Positions 1 through 5,193 of a stretch of DNA of 5,193 bases are shown piece by piece. Source of the DNA: Tidjanibacter sp. (GTDB lineage: Bacteria > Bacteroidota > Bacteroidia > Bacteroidales > Rikenellaceae). The notes beneath the pieces were generated by a model. It was not told where the DNA came from. It was given only the letters and a program-made list of their open reading frames with translations, and searched no databases. A program made the position numbers and the translations under genes. The stretch spans positions 1 to 5,193 of the forward strand of contig JAGBVY010000169.1 of assembly GCA_017630115.1 (NCBI GenBank), in the 5' to 3' direction. Every line of letters starts with the position of its first letter. The stretch's first letter is position 1.

Positions 1-1274
1 CGCTCATACGCTGCACGCTCCAACTCCTCGCGGTGGTCGGGGTGAGCAATGTTGATGATGGCTTTGGCACGCTCCTGCAACGACTTACCATAGAGGTCGG
101 CAGCACCAAACTCGGTCACGAGCCAGTGGATGTGGTTACGGGTAGTAACAACACCGGCACCGGGAGTGAGGATGTTGGCAATTTTGCTCACGCCCTTGTT
201 GGTAACCGAAGGCATAGCGATGATGGCCTTACCACCCTCGGAGAGCGACGAACCATAGATGAAGTCAATCTGACCACCTACACCCGAGTAGAACTTAGTA
301 CCCAACGAGTCGGCGCACACCTGACCGGTAAGATCAACCTGCAAAGCGGAGTTGATGGCACAGAATTTGGGGTTCTTAGCAATAACGAAGGGGTCATTGG
401 TGTAGGCTACGTCTTTCATAAGTACGCCGGGGTTGTTGTCGATGAAGTCATAAACAGCCTGCGAACCCATAAGGAAGGTCGAAACGATTTTGCCCTTATC
501 GGTCACTTTGTTGCGACCATTAACCACACCTTTCTCCACCAGAGGCAATACACCATCGGCAAACATCTCGGTGTGGATACCGAGGTCTTTGTGGCCACCC
601 AACTGCGAAAGAACAGCGTTGGGGATAGCGCCGATACCCATCTGCAAGCAAGCACCGTCCTCAATGAGAGCAGCACAGTGGCGACCAATGGCTGCGTCGG
701 TCTCGGTAATCTCGGCAATGTGGCCCTCCATCAGAGGCTGATCGTCCTGAACGAAGAAGTCAATCTCGGAGATGTGGATGAAGGCGTCACCAAATGCGCG
801 GGGCACATATTTGTTCACTACGGCAATAACGTAGTCGGCGCACTCGATAGCAGCCAATGTAGCATCTACCGAAGTACCAAGCGAAACGTAGCCGTGAGCA
901 TCTACGGGAGAAACCTGAATCATAGCCACATTACAGGGCAGCACGCCTGTACGGTAGAGTTTCTGGGTCTCCGAGAGGAAGATTGGAATATAGTCGGCAT
1001 AGCCGCTCTGGGTCACCTTACGCACATTGCCACCAACGAAGAACGAGTCGAGCTGGAATACGCCCTCAAACTTGGGGTCGGCATAGGGAGCGGGACCCTC
1101 GGTGTGGAGGTGGTGGATGTGTACATCTTTCAATTCGCCAGCCTCACCCCTGCGGCACATAGCCTGAATAAGACACTGGGGAGCGCTTGCTACCGAACTC
1201 AGGTGAACGTGGTCACCCGATTTGATTACCTTAACGGCCTCATCTGGGGTCGTAAACTTGATGGTTTTGTTCAT
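1..1274 (-). CDS. Acetyl-CoA hydrolase/transferase family CoA-transferase (AbfT/butyryl-CoA:acetate transferase-like), 3' end cut by window edge
   Basis: The minus strand reads open from ATG at 1274-1272 to base 1, giving 424 full codons. The protein starts MNKTIKFTTPDEAVKVIKSG. It closely resembles what I recall of 4-hydroxybutyrate CoA-transferase (AbfT) and butyryl-CoA:acetate CoA-transferases. Landmarks are the CoA-site glycine motif GIGAIPNAV at residues 213-221, HTEMFADG with E236 as the probable catalytic glutamate that forms the glutamyl-CoA thioester (AbfT Glu238), and SGVGGQIDF at 330-338. The C-terminal part contains VTEFGAADLYGKSLQERA and INIAHPDHRE, typical of the family's end, so with a usual length of about 430-440 residues only a few codons are missing. 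The enzyme should be cytoplasmic and move CoA between acetate and another acyl-CoA. The sequence does not fix the acyl substrate: butyrate, 4-hydroxybutyrate, propionate and succinate are all possible. The leader is A-rich with no Shine-Dalgarno, and the two upstream ATGs (near 1306 and 1302) are out of frame, supporting this start. It is divergent from the next gene. Confidence 0.93.
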   Translation of the reverse strand, partial: MNKTIKFTTPDEAVKVIKSGDHVHLSSVASAPQCLIQAMCRRGEAGELKDVHIHHLHTEGPAPYADPKFEGVFQLDSFFVGGNVRKVTQSGYADYIPIFLSETQKLYRTGVLPCNVAMIQVSPVDAHGYVSLGTSVDATLAAIECADYVIAVVNKYVPRAFGDAFIHISEIDFFVQDDQPLMEGHIAEITETDAAIGRHCAALIEDGACLQMGIGAIPNAVLSQLGGHKDLGIHTEMFADGVLPLVEKGVVNGRNKVTDKGKIVSTFLMGSQAVYDFIDNNPGVLMKDVAYTNDPFVIAKNPKFCAINSALQVDLTGQVCADSLGTKFYSGVGGQIDFIYGSSLSEGGKAIIAMPSVTNKGVSKIANILTPGAGVVTTRNHIHWLVTEFGAADLYGKSLQERAKAIINIAHPDHREELERAAYE

Positions 1275-1316
1275 AGAAGTATTGAGTTAAAGAAAATGAC
1301 ATTCATTTTTTCGCCA

Positions 1317-1347
1317 CAAAGGTAACTATTTTTCTTTATAAAAAATT
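1317..1347 (-). promoter_or_regulatory. Predicted Bacteroidota-type promoter for the CoA-transferase
   Basis: On the minus strand, bases 1324-1317 read TACCTTTG, a full match to the Bacteroidota -7 consensus TAnnTTTG. The -33 position, about 19 bases upstream in the T-rich stretch around 1340-1347, has no good TTTG, so only the -7 box is strong. It lies 43 bases before the ATG at 1274, which implies a short leader of roughly 35 bases. Confidence 0.6.
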
Positions 1348-1375
1348 GGTATCCCACTATAAATTATTACCTTTG
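1346..1375 (+). promoter_or_regulatory. Predicted Bacteroidota-type promoter for the rightward genes
   Basis: TACCTTTG at 1368-1375 matches the -7 consensus TAnnTTTG. TTG at 1346-1348 (ATTG against consensus TTTG) lies exactly 19 bases upstream, the usual spacing for the -33 element. Transcription would start near 1380, about 55-60 bases before the preferred ATG at 1439. No terminator is visible between the 1439-2050 gene and korA, so this promoter may also feed korAB. Confidence 0.68.
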
Positions 1376-1438
1376 TGGGTGGATTGTACTAAGAATTTGT
1401 AGCATTGTTTGCAACTCTCAGCAAAAACTGTTGGGCGT

Positions 1439-2050
1439 ATGAAGAGGCTGACGCTAATATTTTGCGGAGTACTACTCTGGATAAGTAGTTCTTTTGCCCA
1501 GCGCTACCCATACGAGCTTGAGTTGGGCTATACTTTTGTTGCAGACACGGTTGTACTAAGCGATTGCACCTATGTGGTAGACCATATGGACAACTTTGAG
1601 GTGAGAATATACAATATAGCCAATCACCCCGGAAGGGAACATGAAACTTGGGAGGACGGTACGATAGTCAATATGGACGCAGATGACCCAGTAGACGAAA
1701 TGCTCGACCATCGGCTCCGACTTGACAAGATTATTGAGGAAACACTTGGGGACGAGTATCTGCACTTGATAGGTATAGATAAGGGAGGGGAGGTTGTTTA
1801 CATTACACTTAACATTTCCTCCCAGAGTGGTGCCATAACAGACGTGTATTTCTCGTATATGGCACGCAACATATACGGAGAGCCTTCCAAACTTGTTCAG
1901 ATTCCTATTGAAAAGTATAGAGAAATTGAACTTAGAGCCAAGCAGGAGTTGGCATTTACTCTCACAGAAGTGGGCAGAATAATGAGCCACATATCGCTAT
2001 TTTGTGATTACAAAGGGAATAAAACTGAAAGTACAAATAACATAACCTAA
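1439..2050 (+). CDS. Unrecognised small exported protein with signal peptide
   Basis: This 203-residue protein is not one I can assign to a family. Starting at ATG 1439, its first residues are a textbook signal peptide: basic MKR, a hydrophobic core LTLIFCGVLLWI, then SSSFA|Q, with likely signal peptidase I cleavage after A20. The frame extends upstream to a TTG at 1409, but that would put 10 polar residues ahead of the signal, so ATG 1439 is preferred. Cys9 lies inside the hydrophobic core, too early for a lipobox. The mature part of about 183 residues is acidic and mostly beta-strand-like up to residue 165, with a likely helix near the C-terminus (IEKYREIELRAKQELAF). Two cysteines, C43 and C189, could form a disulfide in the periplasm. 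The gene looks more AT-rich than its neighbours and uses fewer C-ending codons, suggesting lower expression or a lineage-specific origin. It lies 25 bases upstream of korA, perhaps cotranscribed, but nothing links it functionally to that enzyme. Confidence 0.8.
   Translation: MKRLTLIFCGVLLWISSSFAQRYPYELELGYTFVADTVVLSDCTYVVDHMDNFEVRIYNIANHPGREHETWEDGTIVNMDADDPVDEMLDHRLRLDKIIEETLGDEYLHLIGIDKGGEVVYITLNISSQSGAITDVYFSYMARNIYGEPSKLVQIPIEKYREIELRAKQELAFTLTEVGRIMSHISLFCDYKGNKTESTNNIT
2001..2014. promoter_or_regulatory. Short palindrome upstream of korA, possible regulator site
   Basis: TTTGT (2001-2005) and ACAAA (2010-2014) form an inverted repeat around GATT, centred about 68 bases before the korA ATG and inside the end of the preceding gene. 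The shape is like a CRP/FNR-family half-site pair, but it is short and overlaps coding sequence, so chance is a real alternative. An imperfect -7-like TATTTTG overlaps it at 1998-2004, one base short of consensus. Confidence 0.2.
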
Positions 2051-2075
2051 ACAATAACAAAACTCAAAATCACCT

Positions 2076-3920
2076 ATGAATGTAAAGGAGTTGAAAGATG
2101 TTGTAATTCGTTTCTCGGGCGACTCGGGCGACGGAATGCAGCTCACAGGTACCCTGTTTTCGGACACTGCCGCCCTCTTCGGCAATGGTATCTCGACCTT
2201 CCCCGACTATCCTGCTGAAATCCGTGCCCCTCAGGGTACTGTTGCAGGCGTTTCGGGCTTCCAAGTTCACTTCGGCAGCAGCCGTATGCTCACCCCCGGT
2301 GACTACTGCGACGTGCTTATTGCAATGAACCCCGCTGCTCTGAAAGCCAATGTTGTATGGCTCAAAAAGGACGCCACCATCATCCTCGATGGCGACACCC
2401 TTGATGAGAAGAGCATTGCTCGTGCAGGCTACAAGACCAACAACCCCATTGCCGAATTGGGCATTGAGGGCTACAATATCCTCACCCCCGACATCACCTC
2501 GATGACCAAAGAGGCATTGAAGGATTCGGGTCTGGACAACAAGGCTATCGTTAAGTGCAAAAATATGTTTGCACTCGGCATCTGCCTCTACCTCTACGAC
2601 AAACCACTCGACCACGCCATCAGCTACATCCGTGGCAAATTTGGCAAGAAGAATCCTGCTGTTGCCGAGGCCAACGTAACGGTGCTCAACGCCGGTTACA
2701 ACTACGGTGCCAACACCCACTCGTTTGCCAACACCTACACTGTGCAGGCAGCTCAACTCGAAAAGGGTAAGTATCGTAGCATCAATGGTAACGTGGCTAC
2801 CGCTTGGGGCTTTATGGCAGCCAGCGAGAAGAGTGGCCGTCCTCTGTTCTGCGGCTCATACCCCATCACCCCTGCAACTGTAATCCTCGAAGAGTTGGCC
2901 AAACACAAAGAGCTTGGCGTTAAGACCGTTCAGGCCGAGGATGAGATTGCAGGTATCTGTACCTCTATCGGTGCTGCCTTTGGTGGCGCATTCTCGGTTA
3001 CGACCACTTCTGGCCCCGGCTTGTCGTTGAAGAGCGAGGCTATGGGTTTGGCTGTTATTGCCGAGCTTCCCTTGGTTGTTGTAGATGTTCAGAGGGGCGG
3101 TCCTTCGACAGGTCTGCCCACCAAGACTGAGCAGAGCGACCTCTTGCAGGCACTCTGGGGTCGCAACGGTGAGTGCCCTATGGTAGTTATTGCCGCTTCG
3201 GCGCCCAGCGACTGCTTCGACTTCGCATTCCGTGCAGGTAAAATTGCAATGGAGCATATGACCCCCGTAATCCTCCTCACCGACGGTTTCATTGCCAACG
3301 GCTCACAGCCTTGGAAGATACCCTCTATGAAGGACTATCCAGAGATTCACCCACCCATCATCACGAAGTTGCCCGAGGGTGAGGATGTATTCCTGCCCTA
3401 CAAGCGCGACGAGAAACTTGCACGTCGTTGGGCAATTCCCGGCACAGAGGGTCTGGAACACCGCATTGGCGGTTTGGAGAAAGACGCTCTGAAAGGTAGC
3501 GTATCGCACGACCCCAAGAACCACCAGAAGATGGTGGAACTCAGGGCTGCCAAGGTGGCCAAAGTGGCCGACTACATCCCCGAGCAGACCGTTATGGGTG
3601 CTCCCGAGGGCGACCTGCTGGTTGTAGGTTGGGGCGGTACTAAGGGCCACTTGCAGGCTACTGTTGAGAAGATGCAGGAGGAGGGCAAGAGCATTTCGCT
3701 GTGCCACTTCAACTACATCAACCCCCTGCCTAAGGGTGTGGAGGAGATTTTCTCGAAGTTTAAGAAGATTGTTGTATGCGAGCTCAACGAGGGTCAGTTT
3801 GCAAATTACTTGCGTATGAACTTCCAGCAGTTTAGCTACGAGCAGTACAACAAATGTCAGGGTCTGCCCTTCACCACCGTTGAGTTGGAGGCTAAGTTTA
3901 ACGAATTATTGGAGAAATAG
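2076..3920 (+). CDS. korA: 2-oxoglutarate:ferredoxin oxidoreductase subunit alpha (fused gamma-alpha)
   Basis: This 614-residue protein is the large subunit of a two-subunit 2-oxoacid:ferredoxin oxidoreductase, which oxidatively decarboxylates 2-oxoglutarate to succinyl-CoA with ferredoxin as acceptor, or runs in reverse. Residues 1 to about 195 are the gamma domain, opening with IRFSGDSGDGMQ (11-22). The alpha (pyrimidine-binding) domain starts near 230 and carries the family's YPITP motif (262-266), the conserved acidic stretch AEDEIAG (287-293), TTTSGPGLSLKSE (309-321) and QRGGPSTGLPTKTEQSDL (339-356); R340 matches by motif the substrate-binding arginine described in archaeal homologues. 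The third domain, from about 510 (DLLVVGWGGT at 513-522), is the transketolase C-terminal-like part. Length and order match the complete gamma-alpha fusion. The start follows an A-rich leader without Shine-Dalgarno. korB follows after 5 bases. Related 2-oxoisovalerate or pyruvate enzymes share these motifs, so substrate rests on overall resemblance. Confidence 0.93.
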   Translation: MNVKELKDVVIRFSGDSGDGMQLTGTLFSDTAALFGNGISTFPDYPAEIRAPQGTVAGVSGFQVHFGSSRMLTPGDYCDVLIAMNPAALKANVVWLKKDATIILDGDTLDEKSIARAGYKTNNPIAELGIEGYNILTPDITSMTKEALKDSGLDNKAIVKCKNMFALGICLYLYDKPLDHAISYIRGKFGKKNPAVAEANVTVLNAGYNYGANTHSFANTYTVQAAQLEKGKYRSINGNVATAWGFMAASEKSGRPLFCGSYPITPATVILEELAKHKELGVKTVQAEDEIAGICTSIGAAFGGAFSVTTTSGPGLSLKSEAMGLAVIAELPLVVVDVQRGGPSTGLPTKTEQSDLLQALWGRNGECPMVVIAASAPSDCFDFAFRAGKIAMEHMTPVILLTDGFIANGSQPWKIPSMKDYPEIHPPIITKLPEGEDVFLPYKRDEKLARRWAIPGTEGLEHRIGGLEKDALKGSVSHDPKNHQKMVELRAAKVAKVADYIPEQTVMGAPEGDLLVVGWGGTKGHLQATVEKMQEEGKSISLCHFNYINPLPKGVEEIFSKFKKIVVCELNEGQFANYLRMNFQQFSYEQYNKCQGLPFTTVELEAKFNELLEK

Positions 3921-3928
3921 GAGCTATG
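3911..3928 (+). promoter_or_regulatory. Ribosome-binding region for korB overlapping the korA stop
   Basis: Two purine-rich stretches precede the korB ATG (3926): GGAG at 3911-3914, 11 bases before it, and AGGAG at 3919-3923, which overlaps the korA TAG and ends only 2 bases from the ATG. This differs from the other genes here, which show no Shine-Dalgarno, and together with the 5-base gap suggests translational coupling, with ribosomes finishing korA restarting on korB. Confidence 0.45.
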
Positions 3929-4945
3929 AAATACACACAGGCAGATTTTAAGAGCGATCAGGAAGTTAAATGGTGCCCCGGCTGTGGCGACCACTTCATC
4001 CTCAACGCAGTACAGAAAGCTATGCCCGACGTGGCAGAGATAGCAGGCAGAAACCGCTCGGAGTTCGTTGTAGTTTCGGGTATCGGTTGCTCGTCACGTT
4101 TCCCCTATTATATGAAGACCTACGGTTTCCACTCCATCCACGGTAGGGCCAACGCCATTGCTACCGGCTTGAAGGTTGCCAACCCCGGCGTGAGTGTATT
4201 TGTGGCCACTGGCGACGGCGACTCGCTCGCTATCGGTGGCAACCACTTCATCCACGCCATCCGTAGGAATATCGACCTCAACGTTGTACTCTTCAACAAC
4301 GAGATTTACGGTCTTACCAAAGGTCAGTACTCGCCCACCTCGAAGTTGGGTAAGATTACCAAAACCTCGCCCTATGGTACGATTGAAAAACCCTTCAACC
4401 CCGGCGAGCTTATCATCGGTGCAAAGGGTACATTCTTCGCACGCTCGATTGATGTGGAGGTCGATCTGACCCGCCAGTGCCTCGTGAGGGCTGCTCAACA
4501 CGACGGCTTCTCCATTACTGAGGTGTTGCAGAACTGCGTCATCTTCAACGACGGTGCTCACGCAGCCTTTGCAAAGGATAAGGCTACCCGTGCCGAGCAC
4601 ACCATCGTACTGCGCGACGGCGAGAAGATGCTCTTCGGTGCAAACAAAGATAAAGGTATCGTTCTCGATGGCTTCAAACTGAAAGTTGTTACCATTGGCG
4701 AGGATGGCTATACTATCGACGATGTTCTGACCCACGACTCGAAAGAGCCTACCACCTACATCCACAACGCACTGGCTTCGATGAAGTATCCCGACTTCCC
4801 CGTTGCTTTGGGTGTTATCCGCGATGTTGATGAGCCCACCTACAATAGAGAGGTTGCTCGTCAGGTGGCCGAGGTGCAGGAGAAGAGCAAAATCAAATGT
4901 ATGGACGACCTACTGAATAGCGGCGAGACTTGGACTATTGAGTAA
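3926..4945 (+). CDS. korB: 2-oxoglutarate:ferredoxin oxidoreductase subunit beta (TPP and 4Fe-4S binding)
   Basis: This 339-residue protein is the beta subunit that pairs with KorA and carries thiamine diphosphate and the single [4Fe-4S] cluster. Cluster ligands expected for the family are all present: C17 and C20 in WCPGCGDH (16-23), C55 in GIGCSSR (52-58) and C204 in EVLQNC (199-204). The TPP/Mg site is visible as GDGDSLAIGGNH (96-107) followed by NNEIYGLTKGQYSPTS (124-139). HGRANAIATGLK (72-83) is another family signature. The C-terminal 100 or so residues form the usual variable extension. Together with KorA it makes a cytoplasmic heterodimer or its dimer that supplies succinyl-CoA and reduced ferredoxin, or fixes CO2 in the reductive direction. 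There is no separate ferredoxin-like delta subunit in the window, consistent with the two-subunit class. ATG 3926 is the natural start, immediately after korA. An intrinsic terminator follows the stop by 3 bases. Confidence 0.94.
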   Translation: MKYTQADFKSDQEVKWCPGCGDHFILNAVQKAMPDVAEIAGRNRSEFVVVSGIGCSSRFPYYMKTYGFHSIHGRANAIATGLKVANPGVSVFVATGDGDSLAIGGNHFIHAIRRNIDLNVVLFNNEIYGLTKGQYSPTSKLGKITKTSPYGTIEKPFNPGELIIGAKGTFFARSIDVEVDLTRQCLVRAAQHDGFSITEVLQNCVIFNDGAHAAFAKDKATRAEHTIVLRDGEKMLFGANKDKGIVLDGFKLKVVTIGEDGYTIDDVLTHDSKEPTTYIHNALASMKYPDFPVALGVIRDVDEPTYNREVARQVAEVQEKSKIKCMDDLLNSGETWTIE

Positions 4946-4948
4946 CAG

Positions 4949-4984
4949 AAAAACGAGGCCCGATTGATTCGGGCCTCGTTTTTT
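4949..4984 (+). terminator. Intrinsic terminator of the korAB operon
   Basis: A perfect stem pairs 4949-4963 with 4969-4983 around a 5-base loop TTGAT. Its GC core is CGAGGCCCGA (4954-4963) with TCGGGCCTCG (4969-4978), and it runs into six T residues (4979-4984). The A tract on the left arm (4949-4953) means the minus strand also has a U tract, so it could stop transcription arriving from the right as well. Confidence 0.95.
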
Positions 4985-5019
4985 GTCTAACGTCTAAGGT
5001 CAAAGGTCTAACGACCTAT
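4985..5019. repeat. Degenerate 7-bp tandem repeat, five units
   Basis: Directly after the terminator the sequence falls into consecutive 7-base units: GTCTAAC (4985), GTCTAAG (4992), GTCAAAG (4999), GTCTAAC (5006) and a diverged GACCTAT (5013). Four of the five keep the form GTCwAAs. No function is apparent. Confidence 0.75.
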
Positions 5020-5034
5020 GGCAAGATTGATGGA

Positions 5035-5059
5035 GGGGCAAGGGTTAGGGAGGTTAGGG
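5035..5059 (+). other. Possible G-quadruplex motif
   Basis: Four runs of three or more G on the plus strand (5035-5038, 5042-5044, 5048-5050, 5057-5059) are separated by loops of 3, 3 and 6 bases, which meets the usual G3N1-7 rule. The TTAGGG units make it telomere-like in composition. It arises from the first units of the 9-bp array, so it may be a by-product of that repeat. Confidence 0.4.
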
Positions 5060-5192
5060 AGTGCAGAGAACTTAGGGAGTGTAAGGAATTTAGGGATTTT
5101 AGGGAATAGGGCCTATATGCCCTATATGCTGGGTTTACTGGGTTTACTGGGTCTTCTTAGTTCTCTCAGTCCTCTCAGTCCTCTCAGCAGTC
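5040..5192. repeat. Degenerate 9-bp-period array, 17 units, continuing to the window edge
   Basis: The last 153 bases divide into 17 units of exactly 9 bases with no slip in register. The first eight (5040-5111) approximate GGAnnTTAG, for example GGAGGTTAG at 5049, GGAATTTAG at 5085 and GGATTTTAG at 5094. The later units change type in blocks: CCTATATGC twice (5112-5129), TGGGTTTAC twice (5130-5147) with a variant at 5148, then TTAGTTCTC (5157) and TCAGTCCTC twice (5166-5183). The plus strand is G/A-rich before 5112 and lacks that purine bias after it. The array may continue beyond the window. It resembles degenerate intergenic spacer repeats I associate with some Bacteroidales genomes, but I cannot name a family. 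Confidence 0.8.
5106..5125. repeat. 7-bp palindrome at the switch point of the 9-bp array
   Basis: ATAGGGC (5106-5112) and GCCCTAT (5119-5125) pair perfectly around a 6-base CTATAT loop. The axis, 5115.5, coincides with the change from purine-rich to T/C/G-rich units. The same axis relates GAGAACTTAG (5066-5075) to CTTAGTTCTC (5156-5165), which pair at 9 of 10 positions. There is no T tract, so this is not a typical terminator. Confidence 0.6.
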
Positions 5193-5193
5193 A

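Larger units (their letters stand above)
1314..1378. repeat. 12-bp perfect inverted repeat carrying both divergent -7 boxes
   Basis: CCACAAAGGTAA (1314-1325) and TTACCTTTGTGG (1367-1378) are exact reverse complements 41 bases apart. Each arm contains one TACCTTTG box, so the divergent promoters are mirror images, and the identity extends past the -7 box by four bases on the downstream side (TGTGG shared). The spacer is AT-rich and holds both -33 regions. Confidence 0.8.

Noticed and set aside
33..1325. A 430-codon open frame on the plus strand covering the whole CoA-transferase gene
   Set aside because: It is the antisense shadow of the minus-strand CoA-transferase, which has clear family motifs. 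Strong codon bias in that gene leaves the opposite frame free of stops. The plus-strand translation has no recognisable domain and no promoter.
1409..1438. A longer start (TTG at 1409) for the exported protein
   Set aside because: It would add ten polar residues before a complete signal peptide that already begins at ATG 1439.
1556..1990. A 144-codon minus-strand frame opposite the exported protein gene
   Set aside because: The plus-strand frame has a convincing signal peptide, a promoter and a sensible place upstream of korA. The minus frame has none of these.
2070..2756. A 228-codon minus-strand frame over the start of korA
   Set aside because: It lies antisense to well-conserved korA sequence and has no family resemblance; codon bias explains the opening.
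4094..4765. A 223-codon minus-strand frame over korB
   Set aside because: Antisense shadow of korB, which carries all its cofactor motifs in the plus frame.
5106..5125. A second intrinsic terminator at the ATAGGGC/GCCCTAT hairpin
   Set aside because: The stem is only 7 bp and is followed by ATATGCTGGG, with no T tract on either strand.
4985..5193. CRISPR array or integration site in the repeat-rich right end
   Set aside because: Units are 7 or 9 bases, contiguous and without spacers. There is no tRNA, integrase or attachment-site duplication in view.

Overview
The window looks like chromosomal DNA from an anaerobic member of the Bacteroidales, in the Bacteroidota. Three things point there: -7 boxes of the TAnnTTTG type in the one clear promoter region, A-rich leaders with no Shine-Dalgarno sequence before most genes, and a two-subunit KorAB enzyme beside an AbfT-like CoA-transferase. 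The sequence does not settle the genus; a gut genus such as Alistipes is a guess from general style.

Layout. Positions 1-1274 (minus strand) hold a nearly complete acetyl-CoA hydrolase/transferase family CoA-transferase whose last few codons run off the left edge. Positions 1275-1438 are a divergent intergenic region with two TACCTTTG boxes, each inside one arm of a perfect 12-bp inverted repeat. Positions 1439-2050 (plus) encode a small, unrecognised, probably exported protein with a clear signal peptide. After 25 bases come korA (2076-3920) and, 5 bases later, korB (3926-4945), the two subunits of a 2-oxoacid (most likely 2-oxoglutarate):ferredoxin oxidoreductase. A strong intrinsic terminator (4949-4984) closes the operon. 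The last 209 bases (4985-5193) have no convincing gene and consist almost wholly of short-period degenerate repeats: five 7-bp units, then a 9-bp-period array of 17 units running to the window edge. That array is purine-rich at first and becomes T/C/G-rich after about 5112, around a 7-bp palindrome.

How the genes may work together. KorAB interconverts 2-oxoglutarate and succinyl-CoA using ferredoxin. The divergent CoA-transferase moves CoA between short-chain acyl groups such as acetate, butyrate, 4-hydroxybutyrate or perhaps succinate. Both belong to anaerobic acyl-CoA metabolism, and their promoter regions abut, but joint control is an inference. The metabolic genes are ordinary. The most unusual material is the 9-bp-period array after the terminator and, second, the mirror-symmetric divergent promoter region.
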